A stretch of 42,610 bases of DNA. Origin: an uncultured Elusimicrobiales bacterium. GTDB taxonomy: Bacteria > Elusimicrobiota > Elusimicrobia > Elusimicrobiales > Elusimicrobiaceae. The position numbers were made by a program, and so were the translations under genes. Location: assembly GCA_910576915.1 (NCBI GenBank), contig CAJTJT010000011.1, positions 1 through 42,610 of the forward strand. Reading direction: 5' to 3'. Shown here piece after piece: positions 7,093-13,889 of the stretch (position 1 is the stretch's first letter; the number at the start of each line of letters is the position of its first letter). The notes below the pieces were generated by a model that made no database searches, had not been told where the DNA came from, and saw only the letters and a list, made by a program, of their open reading frames with translations.

Positions 7093-8823
7093 TTACTCTT
7101 TATAAATGGGATAGTAGTAGATGCCCATATATACCGGGTTGTCCGTAAACCCTTTCACGTCCGACCGAACGGCCCATAAACCCGTCGGGTGGACGGTGTA
7201 AATTTGCATGGCATCGTCGTGAATTAAATTATGTACCTGCTTATAAAGCGCGTTGCGTTTTTTTGCGTCCGTTTCCGCCACGGCGCGTTCAATCAGCTTA
7301 TCGGCCGCCGGATTGGAATACCCCTGCGAAAGCGCATACCGCCCCTGGCTGTGCGCAAACGGGAAATAAAAGTTATGCGCGTCGGCGTAATCGGCCACCC
7401 AGCCGCGCGCCCACATAGGCATTTGGCGGCGAGCCGTTTTTTCCAGGAACGCGGGCCATGTAACGCCGCGCAAATCAATCTGGAATTTGGGGTTTAAACT
7501 TTCCACGTTGCGTTTTAAAATTTCACTCGCGATTTGGCGCATTTCGCCGCTCGTATTATACGTAATCGTGAATTTAAAACCTTTCTCCCACACTTGGCCG
7601 CCCCAGGCTTTTTTAAAGTGTTCTTCGGCTTTTTTCAAATCAAACGAATAGCGTTTGAAATCTTTGTCGTATTTAACAAGCCCGGCAGGGGCGGGGCCGA
7701 AAGACGCTTCGCCGCGGCCTTCCATGGACTGACGCAAAAACGCATCGTAATCAAACGCGTATACGAACGCTTTGCGCAGGTCCCGGTCGGCAAAAAAGTC
7801 GGCGGGGATACCCTCTCCGTCCAACTTGCCGGAACCCACGTCCGGGTTGGCCTGCATGTTGATGTCGAGCGTAAAGAAGATCACCGGGTCGGTGCGCAGG
7901 CGGGGCAGATTGTCGTACAGGGTGATATCCGGGTTGCCTTTTAACTGGGAAACGAATTTGGGCGACAATTCCGCAATATCCGCATCACCCGACTCCAGCA
8001 TTAAGCGCAGCGTGCTGGCTTCGTCCACCGTTTTCATGTGAATCGTTTTGATTTTCGGCGCGCCCGCAAAATAGTTTTCGTTGGCCAGGAGCGTAACGGC
8101 TTTGCCGGCAATGTCCCAGCGGCCCAGTTTAAACGGGCCCGTACCGTTGGTGTCGTTAAACAGCGGGGAATCGTCTTTGGAGAAATTATTAAATTTTTTC
8201 CAGGTTTCTTCCGTTCCGTCCCACGCGCCTTTTTGGACGGCCCAGTTTTTGCTCATCACATAGCCCCAGCGCGCCAAAATAGAGAGGAACGGCGCAAACG
8301 GACGTTTAAGCGAGATGACGATGTTATCACCGTCTACGCGCACGGCATCGGCCGCGTCTTTAAACTCCACCACGATTTCGCCTTTCTCGTTACGCGTGGA
8401 AGAAACACCCAAAATAGGTTCCAACAAAAGGCTGGAAGGACCGCCGGCTACGTCGGACAGTAAAAACCGCAGAAGCGAATAGCGCACGTCTTCGGGTGTG
8501 AGTTCCGTGCCGTCGTGGAATTTAACGCCTTTGCGAATCGGGAACGTGTAAGTGCGCCCGTCTTTGGATATAAGGCCGTTTTCTTTGGTGGGAACCTGCA
8601 TGGAAAGGGAAGGTTCCAAATCCGTCAGCGAGCTGCCTTTGAATTTTAACAGCGTATCGTACACGTTTACCAACATGCCGTGTGTTACGCCGTCGTACGA
8701 GAAGACGGGGTCCATGGACTCCATCTCGCTTTTATGCGCCACGATGAGCGTGTCCGAACGGTCTTGCTGCGCGCATGCCCAAAGGCCGCACGAAGCCAAC
8801 AACAATAAAAATAATTTTTTCAT
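7093..8823 (-). CDS. Peptide-binding lipoprotein of an ABC importer (family 5)
   Basis: This 576-residue protein has an N-terminal lipoprotein signal, MKKLFLLLLASCGLWAC, with the lipidated Cys at 17. It is followed by the OppA/DppA-type solute-binding fold: TLIVAHKSEMESMDPVFSYDG, then the family signature near GRTYTFPIRKGVKFHDGTELTPEDVRYSLLRF. It would sit on the envelope and pass oligopeptides to a permease-ATPase complex, which is not encoded nearby. Its ATG overlaps the TGA of the upstream C39-like peptidase by 4 nt, so the two are translationally coupled. Together with the POT transporter at 36.8 kb this suggests peptide feeding. Confidence 0.92.
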   Translation of the reverse strand: MKKLFLLLLASCGLWACAQQDRSDTLIVAHKSEMESMDPVFSYDGVTHGMLVNVYDTLLKFKGSSLTDLEPSLSMQVPTKENGLISKDGRTYTFPIRKGVKFHDGTELTPEDVRYSLLRFLLSDVAGGPSSLLLEPILGVSSTRNEKGEIVVEFKDAADAVRVDGDNIVISLKRPFAPFLSILARWGYVMSKNWAVQKGAWDGTEETWKKFNNFSKDDSPLFNDTNGTGPFKLGRWDIAGKAVTLLANENYFAGAPKIKTIHMKTVDEASTLRLMLESGDADIAELSPKFVSQLKGNPDITLYDNLPRLRTDPVIFFTLDINMQANPDVGSGKLDGEGIPADFFADRDLRKAFVYAFDYDAFLRQSMEGRGEASFGPAPAGLVKYDKDFKRYSFDLKKAEEHFKKAWGGQVWEKGFKFTITYNTSGEMRQIASEILKRNVESLNPKFQIDLRGVTWPAFLEKTARRQMPMWARGWVADYADAHNFYFPFAHSQGRYALSQGYSNPAADKLIERAVAETDAKKRNALYKQVHNLIHDDAMQIYTVHPTGLWAVRSDVKGFTDNPVYMGIYYYPIYKE

Positions 8824-9779
8824 TTTTTCCTCACAATATAGGCGGCGCCCTGTTTATTAAGCAGCCACGCCTGTGCAAATTGACGCGCGTCATAAGCGCG
8901 CAATACGCTTTCTTCCGTCGACGCGGCGGGATCCGCCGCTAAAATTTTATCTTTTTCCCAGCCCCGGATAAGCACCAGGTGGCCGGGAGTGGATTCCATC
9001 GGCGCGCCGTCCAACTCGCCTTTTTTATAAGCAATACTGGCTACAACCAGCGAATCCGGCGTTACAAAATCTTTTAGTTCCGCAAGCGCCGAAAAACGGC
9101 GCACATACGACTGTACACCCAAACCGCCCGCCGCGGCGGTGTTAAAAGTCCAGTTCCCGTAAATGGCGGCCGTTTGGTCAAACACGCTTTGCAAGACAGC
9201 CTCCAGCGGGACATCCACACCCAGCGAATTTAACGCCATGCACAGGGACGTCGGGCTGCAAATACGCCGTCGGTCCGCATGACTTTGAAGCATTTGGGAA
9301 ATCGGTTCCACTTCTTTGCAAAACGCGCCGCCCGGCAAGCGCGAGGCCGCCCGGGCGTCATACGCAAACGGAGCGCGGACGCCGCACGCCCACAGCCCCA
9401 AAACGGATACGTCCGCCGCGTATTTTAAACGAAAACGATATGCTTCGGCCGGAGCCGACAGACGGAGTTCATCCGTTTCCACACGCCCGAAAGAGTCTTC
9501 CTGCGGAGGAAAACTGCGCTTAAACTGCGCGGACAAAAGCCCCAGTTTATAAAACCCGCTCCATTGGCCGTTTTGGCATACTTGCGCTTCCAGCAAAAGG
9601 CAGCCCTCTTCCGCCGCGCGGAAATTGGCGGATAAAACCAACGATAAAAAAGGAAAATCCGGCCGGAAAACAGCGGAGGTTTCGGTTTTTATGCCATCGT
9701 CGACGGAGAACCGTTCGATATCGGACGGAGCGTGAACTAAATTAAACGCGTTTTGACGGAAGCCGGGATATTGGGTCAT
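8820..9779 (-). CDS. C39-like cysteine peptidase
   Basis: The C-terminal half (about 170-319) matches C39-like papain-fold peptidases. Cys174 sits in RRICSPTSLCMAL, His267 in STPGHLVLIRGW and Asp283 in ILAADPAA, giving a plausible catalytic triad. The N-terminal 160 residues look like an all-beta substrate-binding domain. No clear signal peptide is visible. The ATG at 9779 is preferred over 9827 because the longer form would overlap the tRNA-Pro gene. That ATG is only 7 nt from the tRNA 3' end and has no ribosome site. It is coupled to the peptide-binding lipoprotein downstream, so peptide or cell-wall-peptide processing is likely. Confidence 0.8.
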   Translation of the reverse strand: MTQYPGFRQNAFNLVHAPSDIERFSVDDGIKTETSAVFRPDFPFLSLVLSANFRAAEEGCLLLEAQVCQNGQWSGFYKLGLLSAQFKRSFPPQEDSFGRVETDELRLSAPAEAYRFRLKYAADVSVLGLWACGVRAPFAYDARAASRLPGGAFCKEVEPISQMLQSHADRRRICSPTSLCMALNSLGVDVPLEAVLQSVFDQTAAIYGNWTFNTAAAGGLGVQSYVRRFSALAELKDFVTPDSLVVASIAYKKGELDGAPMESTPGHLVLIRGWEKDKILAADPAASTEESVLRAYDARQFAQAWLLNKQGAAYIVRKK

Positions 9780-9786
9780 AAAAAAA

Positions 9787-9859
9787 TCGGGGCACCCGGA
9801 CTTGAACCGGGAGCCTCCCGCTCCCAAAGCGGGCGCTCTACCACTTGAGCCATGCCCCG
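9787..9859 (-). tRNA. tRNA-Pro (TGG)
   Basis: A complete cloverleaf: acceptor CGGGGCA/TGCCCCG, anticodon stem CCCGC/GCGGG with loop TTTGGGA, T arm CCCGG/CCGGG, discriminator A; CCA is not encoded. The C1-G72 pair and G37 fit proline. It directly precedes the C39-like gene on the same strand with no terminator between. Confidence 0.97.
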
Positions 9860-9869
9860 AACTGCTTAT

Positions 9870-9897
9870 ATTGTAGCAATTTTACGGATTTTGCCAA
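9870..9897 (-). promoter_or_regulatory. Promoter of tRNA-Pro operon
   Basis: On the minus strand, TTGGCA (9897-9892), a 16-nt spacer and TACAAT (9875-9870) lie 10 nt before the tRNA-Pro 5' end. It probably drives the tRNA, peptidase and lipoprotein genes together. Confidence 0.65.
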
Positions 9898-10048
9898 AGG
9901 AAAAGAGGGTTCCGGCTGTGTGTGTAAAAAAATGGACCGGGGGAAATGTAGTTTTTGCGTGCTGCTAAGTATAAAAAAGTTGCTACTACATTGCTACCAC
10001 AACTCACGTATTTTGCTTCTTTTTGCTGTTTTTTGCGCCAAAATGAGG

Positions 10049-10083
10049 AAAAAAGAAAAGCCCCTCTACGTCGGAGGGGCTTC
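10049..10083 (-). terminator. Terminator downstream of the tRNA-Gln mini-element
   Basis: On the minus strand AAGCCCCTC and GAGGGGCTT form the stem, followed by a T-rich tail. It lies about 30 nt past the element at 10111-10313, so that element could be transcribed as a separate RNA or by read-through from tRNA-Gln. Between here and the tRNA-Pro promoter (9898-10048) nothing else is recognisable. Confidence 0.8.
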
Positions 10084-10110
10084 GTCGATAAACGAGTAAA
10101 AATCTAAAAA

Positions 10111-10313
10111 TTCCGGGACTGACCTCGGCCACAAGTCGCCTCGTTGACCCTCGGCGCTCGCGAACGCGGGAGGGCGCCTACGCACCCGCCTCGCCATGCT
10201 CGCCTTTCGTGCTCGCCGGTGCGGCTCGCACTCAAACTCGTATAAGGCTCCGGCTTTCTCGTCCTAGCCGCGGGCTGGCGGCCCGCAGGGTCAGTTTGCC
10301 CGCTTCCCGGAAC
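10111..10313 (-). mobile_element. Non-coding mini-element downstream of tRNA-Gln
   Basis: This GC-rich ~200-nt segment is bounded by inverted CCGGGACTGACC (10113-10124) and GGTCAGT...TCCCGG (10289-10310). Its far end carries TTCCGGGACT, the same 10 bases as the tRNA-Gln 3' end (10352-10361). Read on the minus strand it contains GGCAAACTG, AGGAC..GAAAG and GTTTGAGTGCGAGCC, in the same order as in the element after tRNA-Ile2 (10627-10788). It contains several internal hairpins and no plausible ORF. It could be a tiny integrated element or a structured RNA. Confidence 0.5.
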
Positions 10314-10340
10314 AAAAAAATAACCGCCCTAAAAGGCGGT
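10314..10340 (-). terminator. Terminator of tRNA-Gln
   Basis: On the minus strand ACCGCC and GGCGGT enclose a TTTTAG loop, followed by TTATTTTTTT, 9 nt past the encoded CCA. Confidence 0.88.
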
Positions 10341-10348
10341 CTAAAATC

Positions 10349-10422
10349 TGGTTCCGGGACTAGGACTCGAACCTAGAATTAATGCTCCAGAGGCATCCGT
10401 GTTACCATTACACCATCCCGGA
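10349..10422 (-). tRNA. tRNA-Gln (CTG)
   Basis: Acceptor TCCGGGA/TCCCGGA, D arm GTGT/ACAC, anticodon stem GATGC/GCATT with loop CTCTGGA (anticodon CTG), T arm CTAGG/CCTAG. Discriminator A and CCA are encoded, unlike the other three tRNAs in the window. GatCAB in this genome may make its Gln-tRNA by transamidation. Confidence 0.97.
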
Positions 10423-10500
10423 TTAACATAAATATTTTAGCACATTTTTTAAAAAAATAAAACTTTTTCTTTTAACCCCCACACCATGCGCCAATTTTGT

Positions 10501-10506
10501 TATAAT
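10501..10506 (+). promoter_or_regulatory. -10 box of tRNA-Ile2
   Basis: TATAAT lies 13 nt before the mature 5' end of the tRNA. No clear -35 is seen at the expected distance. Confidence 0.5.
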
Positions 10507-10519
10507 AAAAACATCTTTC

Positions 10520-10593
10520 GCGCCTATAGCTCAATCGGTTAGAGCAACCGACTCATAATCGGTGGGTTCCAGGTTCAAGTCCTGGTGGGCGCA
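10520..10593 (+). tRNA. tRNA-Ile2 (CAT, lysidine type) or elongator Met
   Basis: Acceptor GCGCCTA/TGGGCGC, D arm GCTC/GAGC, anticodon stem ACCGA/TCGGT with loop CTCATAA, T arm CCAGG/CCTGG, discriminator A; CCA is not encoded. The anticodon is CAT. The CGACTCATAATCG context resembles the AUA-reading tRNA-Ile2 whose C34 is modified by TilS. Elongator Met has a similar loop and cannot be excluded. Confidence 0.9.
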
Positions 10594-10832
10594 GTTTTTA
10601 AACCCGCGCTTCGGTGCGGGTTTTTTGTTGCACACAGCAGGCAAACTGCTTTGCCTGCGGCAGGACTTGAAAGGCGCAGCGATGTTTTTGTTTGAGGTGC
10701 GAGCCATGCTGGCGAACGCCGAAATGCAAAAACCGCGAGCCCGGACTGCAGGAAAATTCCGTCAGGAATTTTACCGGAAGGCAAGCGTCTGGTGGGCGCA
10801 GTTTTTAAACCCACGCTTCGGTGCGGGTTTTT
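10582..10832 (+). mobile_element. Mini-element flanked by direct repeats of the tRNA-Ile2 3' end
   Basis: The last 12 nt of the tRNA plus its downstream terminator (10582-10625) are repeated at 10789-10832 with one base difference in 44. The 163 nt between carry CAGGCAAA/TTTGCCTG and AAAATTCC/GGAATTTT hairpins. They share ordered motifs (GGCAAACTG, AGGAC, GAAAG, GTTTGAG, TGCGAGCC, GGCGA) with the element beside tRNA-Gln. No ORF is supported. The direct repeats look like att sites, or like a segmental duplication. Confidence 0.65.
10601..10626 (+). terminator. Terminator of tRNA-Ile2
   Basis: AACCCGC and GCGGGTT form the stem, followed by a T tract directly after the tRNA. The second copy at 10808-10832 also works as a terminator at the end of the convergent ankyrin gene. 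Confidence 0.88.
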
Positions 10833-11443
10833 CATTTCCCGACGGGTTTTAAAATCGATAGCACCAGCATCGCCTGGCGGTAATCCGTCTTTTCCTGTTC
10901 CGAAAACCGTTCATTTTCCGCCAACAGTTCCGCCGCCGTCTTTCCGTCCCGCGTTTTAACGTCCGGGTCCGCTCCGGCCCGCAGCATAATTTTCAGCACC
11001 GCCGGGCTGTTATACCGCGCCGCCAGCGTCAGCGCCGTTTCGCCCTGCGCGTCCGCCGCGTTGGCATCCGCCCCCGCGCGCACCAATACTTCCGCCACAT
11101 CCGGTGAAGCATTGTATTTCGCCGCACGCATGAGCGGGGTATATCCCTGTTTGTCCGACGCATTCACGTCCGCCCCCGCCTGCAGTAAATGCGTAAGCGC
11201 CTGCGGGTCCGCCGCGTACCGCGCCGCATAAAAAAGCGCCGTGCGCCCGGCCTTATCCCGTGCGTTAATGTCATCGGCACGTTTGATAAACCGGCGCGTT
11301 TTGGTTAAATCGTCCCGGCTTTCCAGCGAGCGCATGAGCAAGGTAGCGCCGCGCTCGTCCACATCCCGGCCGTGGTAGCGGTAAAACGCTACGGCCCCCA
11401 GCAACAAAACGGCAATTCCAATAAAAACGGCGTATTTTTTCAT
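10832..11443 (-). CDS. Membrane-anchored ankyrin-repeat protein
   Basis: The 203-residue protein starts with a single hydrophobic anchor or uncleaved signal (residues 4-21, YAVFIGIAVLLLGAVAFY). From about residue 55 it has four ankyrin repeats, recognisable from DINARDKAGRTALFYAA, DVNASDKQGYTPLMRAA, DANAADAQGETALTLAA and DPDVKTRDGKTAAELL. Ankyrin repeats bind partner proteins; here the array would lie outside the inner membrane. It is a single gene, divergent from lysS. Its stop codon lies exactly at the end of the duplicated tRNA-Ile2 terminator, so the coding end may have been fixed by that duplication. The partner is unknown. Confidence 0.85.
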   Translation of the reverse strand: MKKYAVFIGIAVLLLGAVAFYRYHGRDVDERGATLLMRSLESRDDLTKTRRFIKRADDINARDKAGRTALFYAARYAADPQALTHLLQAGADVNASDKQGYTPLMRAAKYNASPDVAEVLVRAGADANAADAQGETALTLAARYNSPAVLKIMLRAGADPDVKTRDGKTAAELLAENERFSEQEKTDYRQAMLVLSILKPVGK

Positions 11444-11529
11444 ATTACTTTATTGTATCATTCTTGCCCGCGCCCGCAAACGCCGCAATTTGGTAAAATA
11501 TCTTTAATACTATATATTGAGGTTTTACG

Positions 11530-13050
11530 ATGTCTACCGAAAAAACACAACAACCGCAGCACAATAACGCGCTGAATGAAATCATCGCCCAGCGCTACGC
11601 CGAAGTGGAAGAAATCCGCCAACAGGGCGTAACCCCTTATCCGAACCGCTGCGAAAAACAAATTTCCTGCCAGGAAGCCAAAAACGCCGAAGAAGGCGCC
11701 GAAGCCGTCACCGCCGGACGCTTGGTCCAGCTGCGCTTAATGGGCAAAGCCGCTTTTGCGCATCTGCGCGATTTTTCCGGCCGCGTGCAGCTCTACATCG
11801 CCAAAGACCAACTGGGCGAAGAACCGTACGCTTTCTTTAAAAAACACATCGCAGTGGGCGATTTTGTGTCCGTCACCGGGCATGTGTTTGTAACCAAAAC
11901 GGGCGAAAAAACCATCAAAGCCACGAAACTGACGCTCCTTTCCAAAGCCATCCGCCCCATGCCCGAAAAATACCACGGGCTGCAGGATACCGAAGTGCGT
12001 TTTAGAAAACGCCACCTGGATTTAATCGCCAACGAAGAAGTGAAAGACATCTTTATTAAACGCGCCAAAATTATTTCCTCCGTACGCCGCACGCTGGACG
12101 AAAAAGGATTTTTGGAAGTGGAAACGCCGATTTTGAACCCGTCCTCCGGCGGCGCGATTGCGCGTCCGTTTGAAACGTTCCACAACGCTTTAAAAATGCC
12201 GCTTTTCATGCGTATTGCGCTGGAACTGCACCACAAACGCTTGATTATCGGCGGAATGGATAAGATTTACGAAATCGGCCACATGTTCCGCAACGAAGGC
12301 ATCGATACCACCCACAACCCCGAATTTACGATGATGGAGCTCTATCAGGCGTACGGGGACGTAAACACCATGGCGGATTTGTTTGACGAAATTTTGGGCA
12401 ACGCCGCCAAAGCCATCGGCGTGGAAAAAGTAAATTTCCGCGGTTACGAAGTGGATTTGCGCCCGCCGTACAAACGCCTCTACATTCCGCAGGCGTGGCA
12501 GGAAAAATTCGGCCGCGATATCCACGAAGTGTTAAACGGCCGCCAGTTCAACCGCGCCAAATTGGAAGAAGTGGCCCGCGAACAGGGCGTTAAATTCAGC
12601 GCCGACGATTCCGACTCCGCCATCTTCGACGAACTTTTCGAAGGCAAATTGCTGGCCGATTACCATAACCCGGTTATCGCGCTGGATTACCCGACGGCCG
12701 TCAGTCCGTTCTCCAAAACCAAACCCGGGGACCCGGAACTGGTGGAACGCTTTGAAGTGTTCGTGAACGGACAGGAACTCGGCAACGCGTATACCGAGCT
12801 TAACGACCCGGCCGACCAGCTGGCGCGCCTGAAAGACCAGGCCGCCGCCAAAGCCATCGCCAAAGGCGAAGACGCCGAAAATGCCGACATTCTGGATGCG
12901 GACTATATCGAAGCCATGGAATCCGGCATGCCGCCTACCGGCGGGATGGGCATCGGCATCGACCGCATTATCATGATGCTGACCGGGCAGGATTCCATCC
13001 GCGAAATCATCCTGTTCCCCACGCTCAAAAAGCTGGACGAAGAGAAATAA
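11530..13050 (+). CDS. lysS: Lysyl-tRNA synthetase, class II
   Basis: The 506-residue enzyme charges tRNA-Lys in the cytoplasm. An OB-fold anticodon-binding domain (about 60-165) precedes the class II catalytic core. Motif 2 is visible as FRNEGIDTTHNPEFTMMELY and motif 3 as GMGIGIDRIIMMLTGQDSIR near the C-terminus. Length is normal for bacterial LysRS. GAGG at 11519-11522 sets the ATG. It is divergent from the ankyrin gene and followed by a strong terminator. Confidence 0.97.
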   Translation: MSTEKTQQPQHNNALNEIIAQRYAEVEEIRQQGVTPYPNRCEKQISCQEAKNAEEGAEAVTAGRLVQLRLMGKAAFAHLRDFSGRVQLYIAKDQLGEEPYAFFKKHIAVGDFVSVTGHVFVTKTGEKTIKATKLTLLSKAIRPMPEKYHGLQDTEVRFRKRHLDLIANEEVKDIFIKRAKIISSVRRTLDEKGFLEVETPILNPSSGGAIARPFETFHNALKMPLFMRIALELHHKRLIIGGMDKIYEIGHMFRNEGIDTTHNPEFTMMELYQAYGDVNTMADLFDEILGNAAKAIGVEKVNFRGYEVDLRPPYKRLYIPQAWQEKFGRDIHEVLNGRQFNRAKLEEVAREQGVKFSADDSDSAIFDELFEGKLLADYHNPVIALDYPTAVSPFSKTKPGDPELVERFEVFVNGQELGNAYTELNDPADQLARLKDQAAAKAIAKGEDAENADILDADYIEAMESGMPPTGGMGIGIDRIIMMLTGQDSIREIILFPTLKKLDEEK

Positions 13051-13061
13051 AGTTTAGATGC

Positions 13062-13093
13062 AAAAAAGCCCCGCTTCACCGCGGGGCTTTTTT
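13062..13093. terminator. Bidirectional terminator between lysS and pilin 1
   Basis: AAAAAAGCCCCGC, a short loop and GCGGGGCTTTTTT form a symmetric hairpin between the two convergent genes. Confidence 0.92.
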
Positions 13094-13107
13094 ATTCCAC
13101 TAAAAAA

Positions 13108-13695
13108 TTAATTCCAAGTGACAGTGTTGTTTTCTGCCCATTCCGTACAAAGCTGCCGCTGGTACGCCGTCGCTTTATTATATAAGGCGCATTTTCGGGT
13201 GCCGTTTTCCAAAATGGCCAATGAATATACCTGTTCGCCGCGCGTATCGCTCCCGCCGGTACGGCGGCTGACAAGTGCAATATGCCCGCCGACACCCCAG
13301 GCGCTGGCCGTAAAAATAAAATCTTTCCCCACCCTGTCCGGGATGTTACTCCCATATATACCTTCGGTTCCGCTGTAGCTGATATCCAAATCATTCAAGT
13401 CTTTTGTATATGTTCCGTTCGCCAAATAGTATAGCTGGTTAGCTTTGGCAATATTTTCCACCGCCGTTATCGCTTCCGTCATGCGTGCTTTTTCTACCGC
13501 TTTTGTATACTGCGGGAGCGCAACAGCCGATAAAATACCGATGATTAAAACAACTACTAACAACTCGATGAGAGTAAAACCTTTCACTCCTCCGTCATTC
13601 CGGGCATGGACCCGGAATCCAGGCTGTTTATTAGGTTGTGTTCTTATTTGATATGGATGCTGAAATAAATTCAGCATGACGAATTTTTTAAACAT
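13108..13695 (-). CDS. Type IV pilin-like protein 1 with long repeat-derived leader
   Basis: The mature part begins at the prepilin peptidase site K-G/FTLIELLVVVLIIG, with Glu at +5 and the classic hydrophobic helix. A globular domain follows with the family motif YYLANGTY...LDISY and two C-terminal Cys. The leader is 39 residues rather than the usual 6-25. It is encoded largely by two palindromic repeats (13594-13623 and 13656-13680), read as VMLNLFQHP and PGFRVHARND. The ATG at 13695 is favoured because the box from AAGGGGG through ATG is nearly identical to that of pilin 2. It would be cleaved by PilD and assembled in a pilus or pseudopilus. No assembly genes are in the window. Confidence 0.85.
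   Translation of the reverse strand: MFKKFVMLNLFQHPYQIRTQPNKQPGFRVHARNDGGVKGFTLIELLVVVLIIGILSAVALPQYTKAVEKARMTEAITAVENIAKANQLYYLANGTYTKDLNDLDISYSGTEGIYGSNIPDRVGKDFIFTASAWGVGGHIALVSRRTGGSDTRGEQVYSLAILENGTRKCALYNKATAYQRQLCTEWAENNTVTWN
13594..13680. repeat. Palindromic repeats inside the pilin 1 leader
   Basis: Two palindromes lie in frame in the leader: GTCATTCCGGG...CCCGGAATCC (13594-13621) and GATGCTGAA...TTCAGCATGAC (13656-13680). Related palindromes occur at 17529, 29642, 29691, 29763 and 42588. Confidence 0.8.
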
Positions 13696-13729
13696 GGGAC
13701 AATTCCCCCTTCTTAAATCTTAAATAAGA

Positions 13730-13840
13730 GTCATTCCGGTCCTGCGGACGGCGGATGGTACGGAATCTATTTCTCTTTTATAACTACAGATCCCGTATTA
13801 CGACTCTACGGGATGACTCCATAGTATCAAAAAAAAAAAA
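13730..13840. repeat. Palindromes and (A)12 tract upstream of pilin 1
   Basis: There are two palindromes, GTCATTCCGG...CCGT/CGGAATC type (13730-13768) and GATCCCG...CGGGATGAC (13789-13817). They are followed by TATC and exactly twelve A (13829-13840). The same TATC-(A)12 junction occurs upstream of pilins 2 and 3. Confidence 0.75.
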
Positions 13841-13889
13841 CAATACAACCCCTCCCAAAAACTCCGCTCAAATAAAGTACAATATACCT

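Noticed and set aside
9845..10099. Plus-strand 84-codon ORF with several Cys
   Set aside because: It starts inside tRNA-Pro on the opposite strand, crosses its promoter and the terminator at 10049-10083, and has no ribosome site or family motif.
10111..10313. SRP RNA or other known housekeeping RNA
   Set aside because: GGTCAGTCCCGGAA recalls the SRP motif, but the conserved GGAAGGAAGCAGC loop that should follow is absent; RNase P and tmRNA signatures are also missing.
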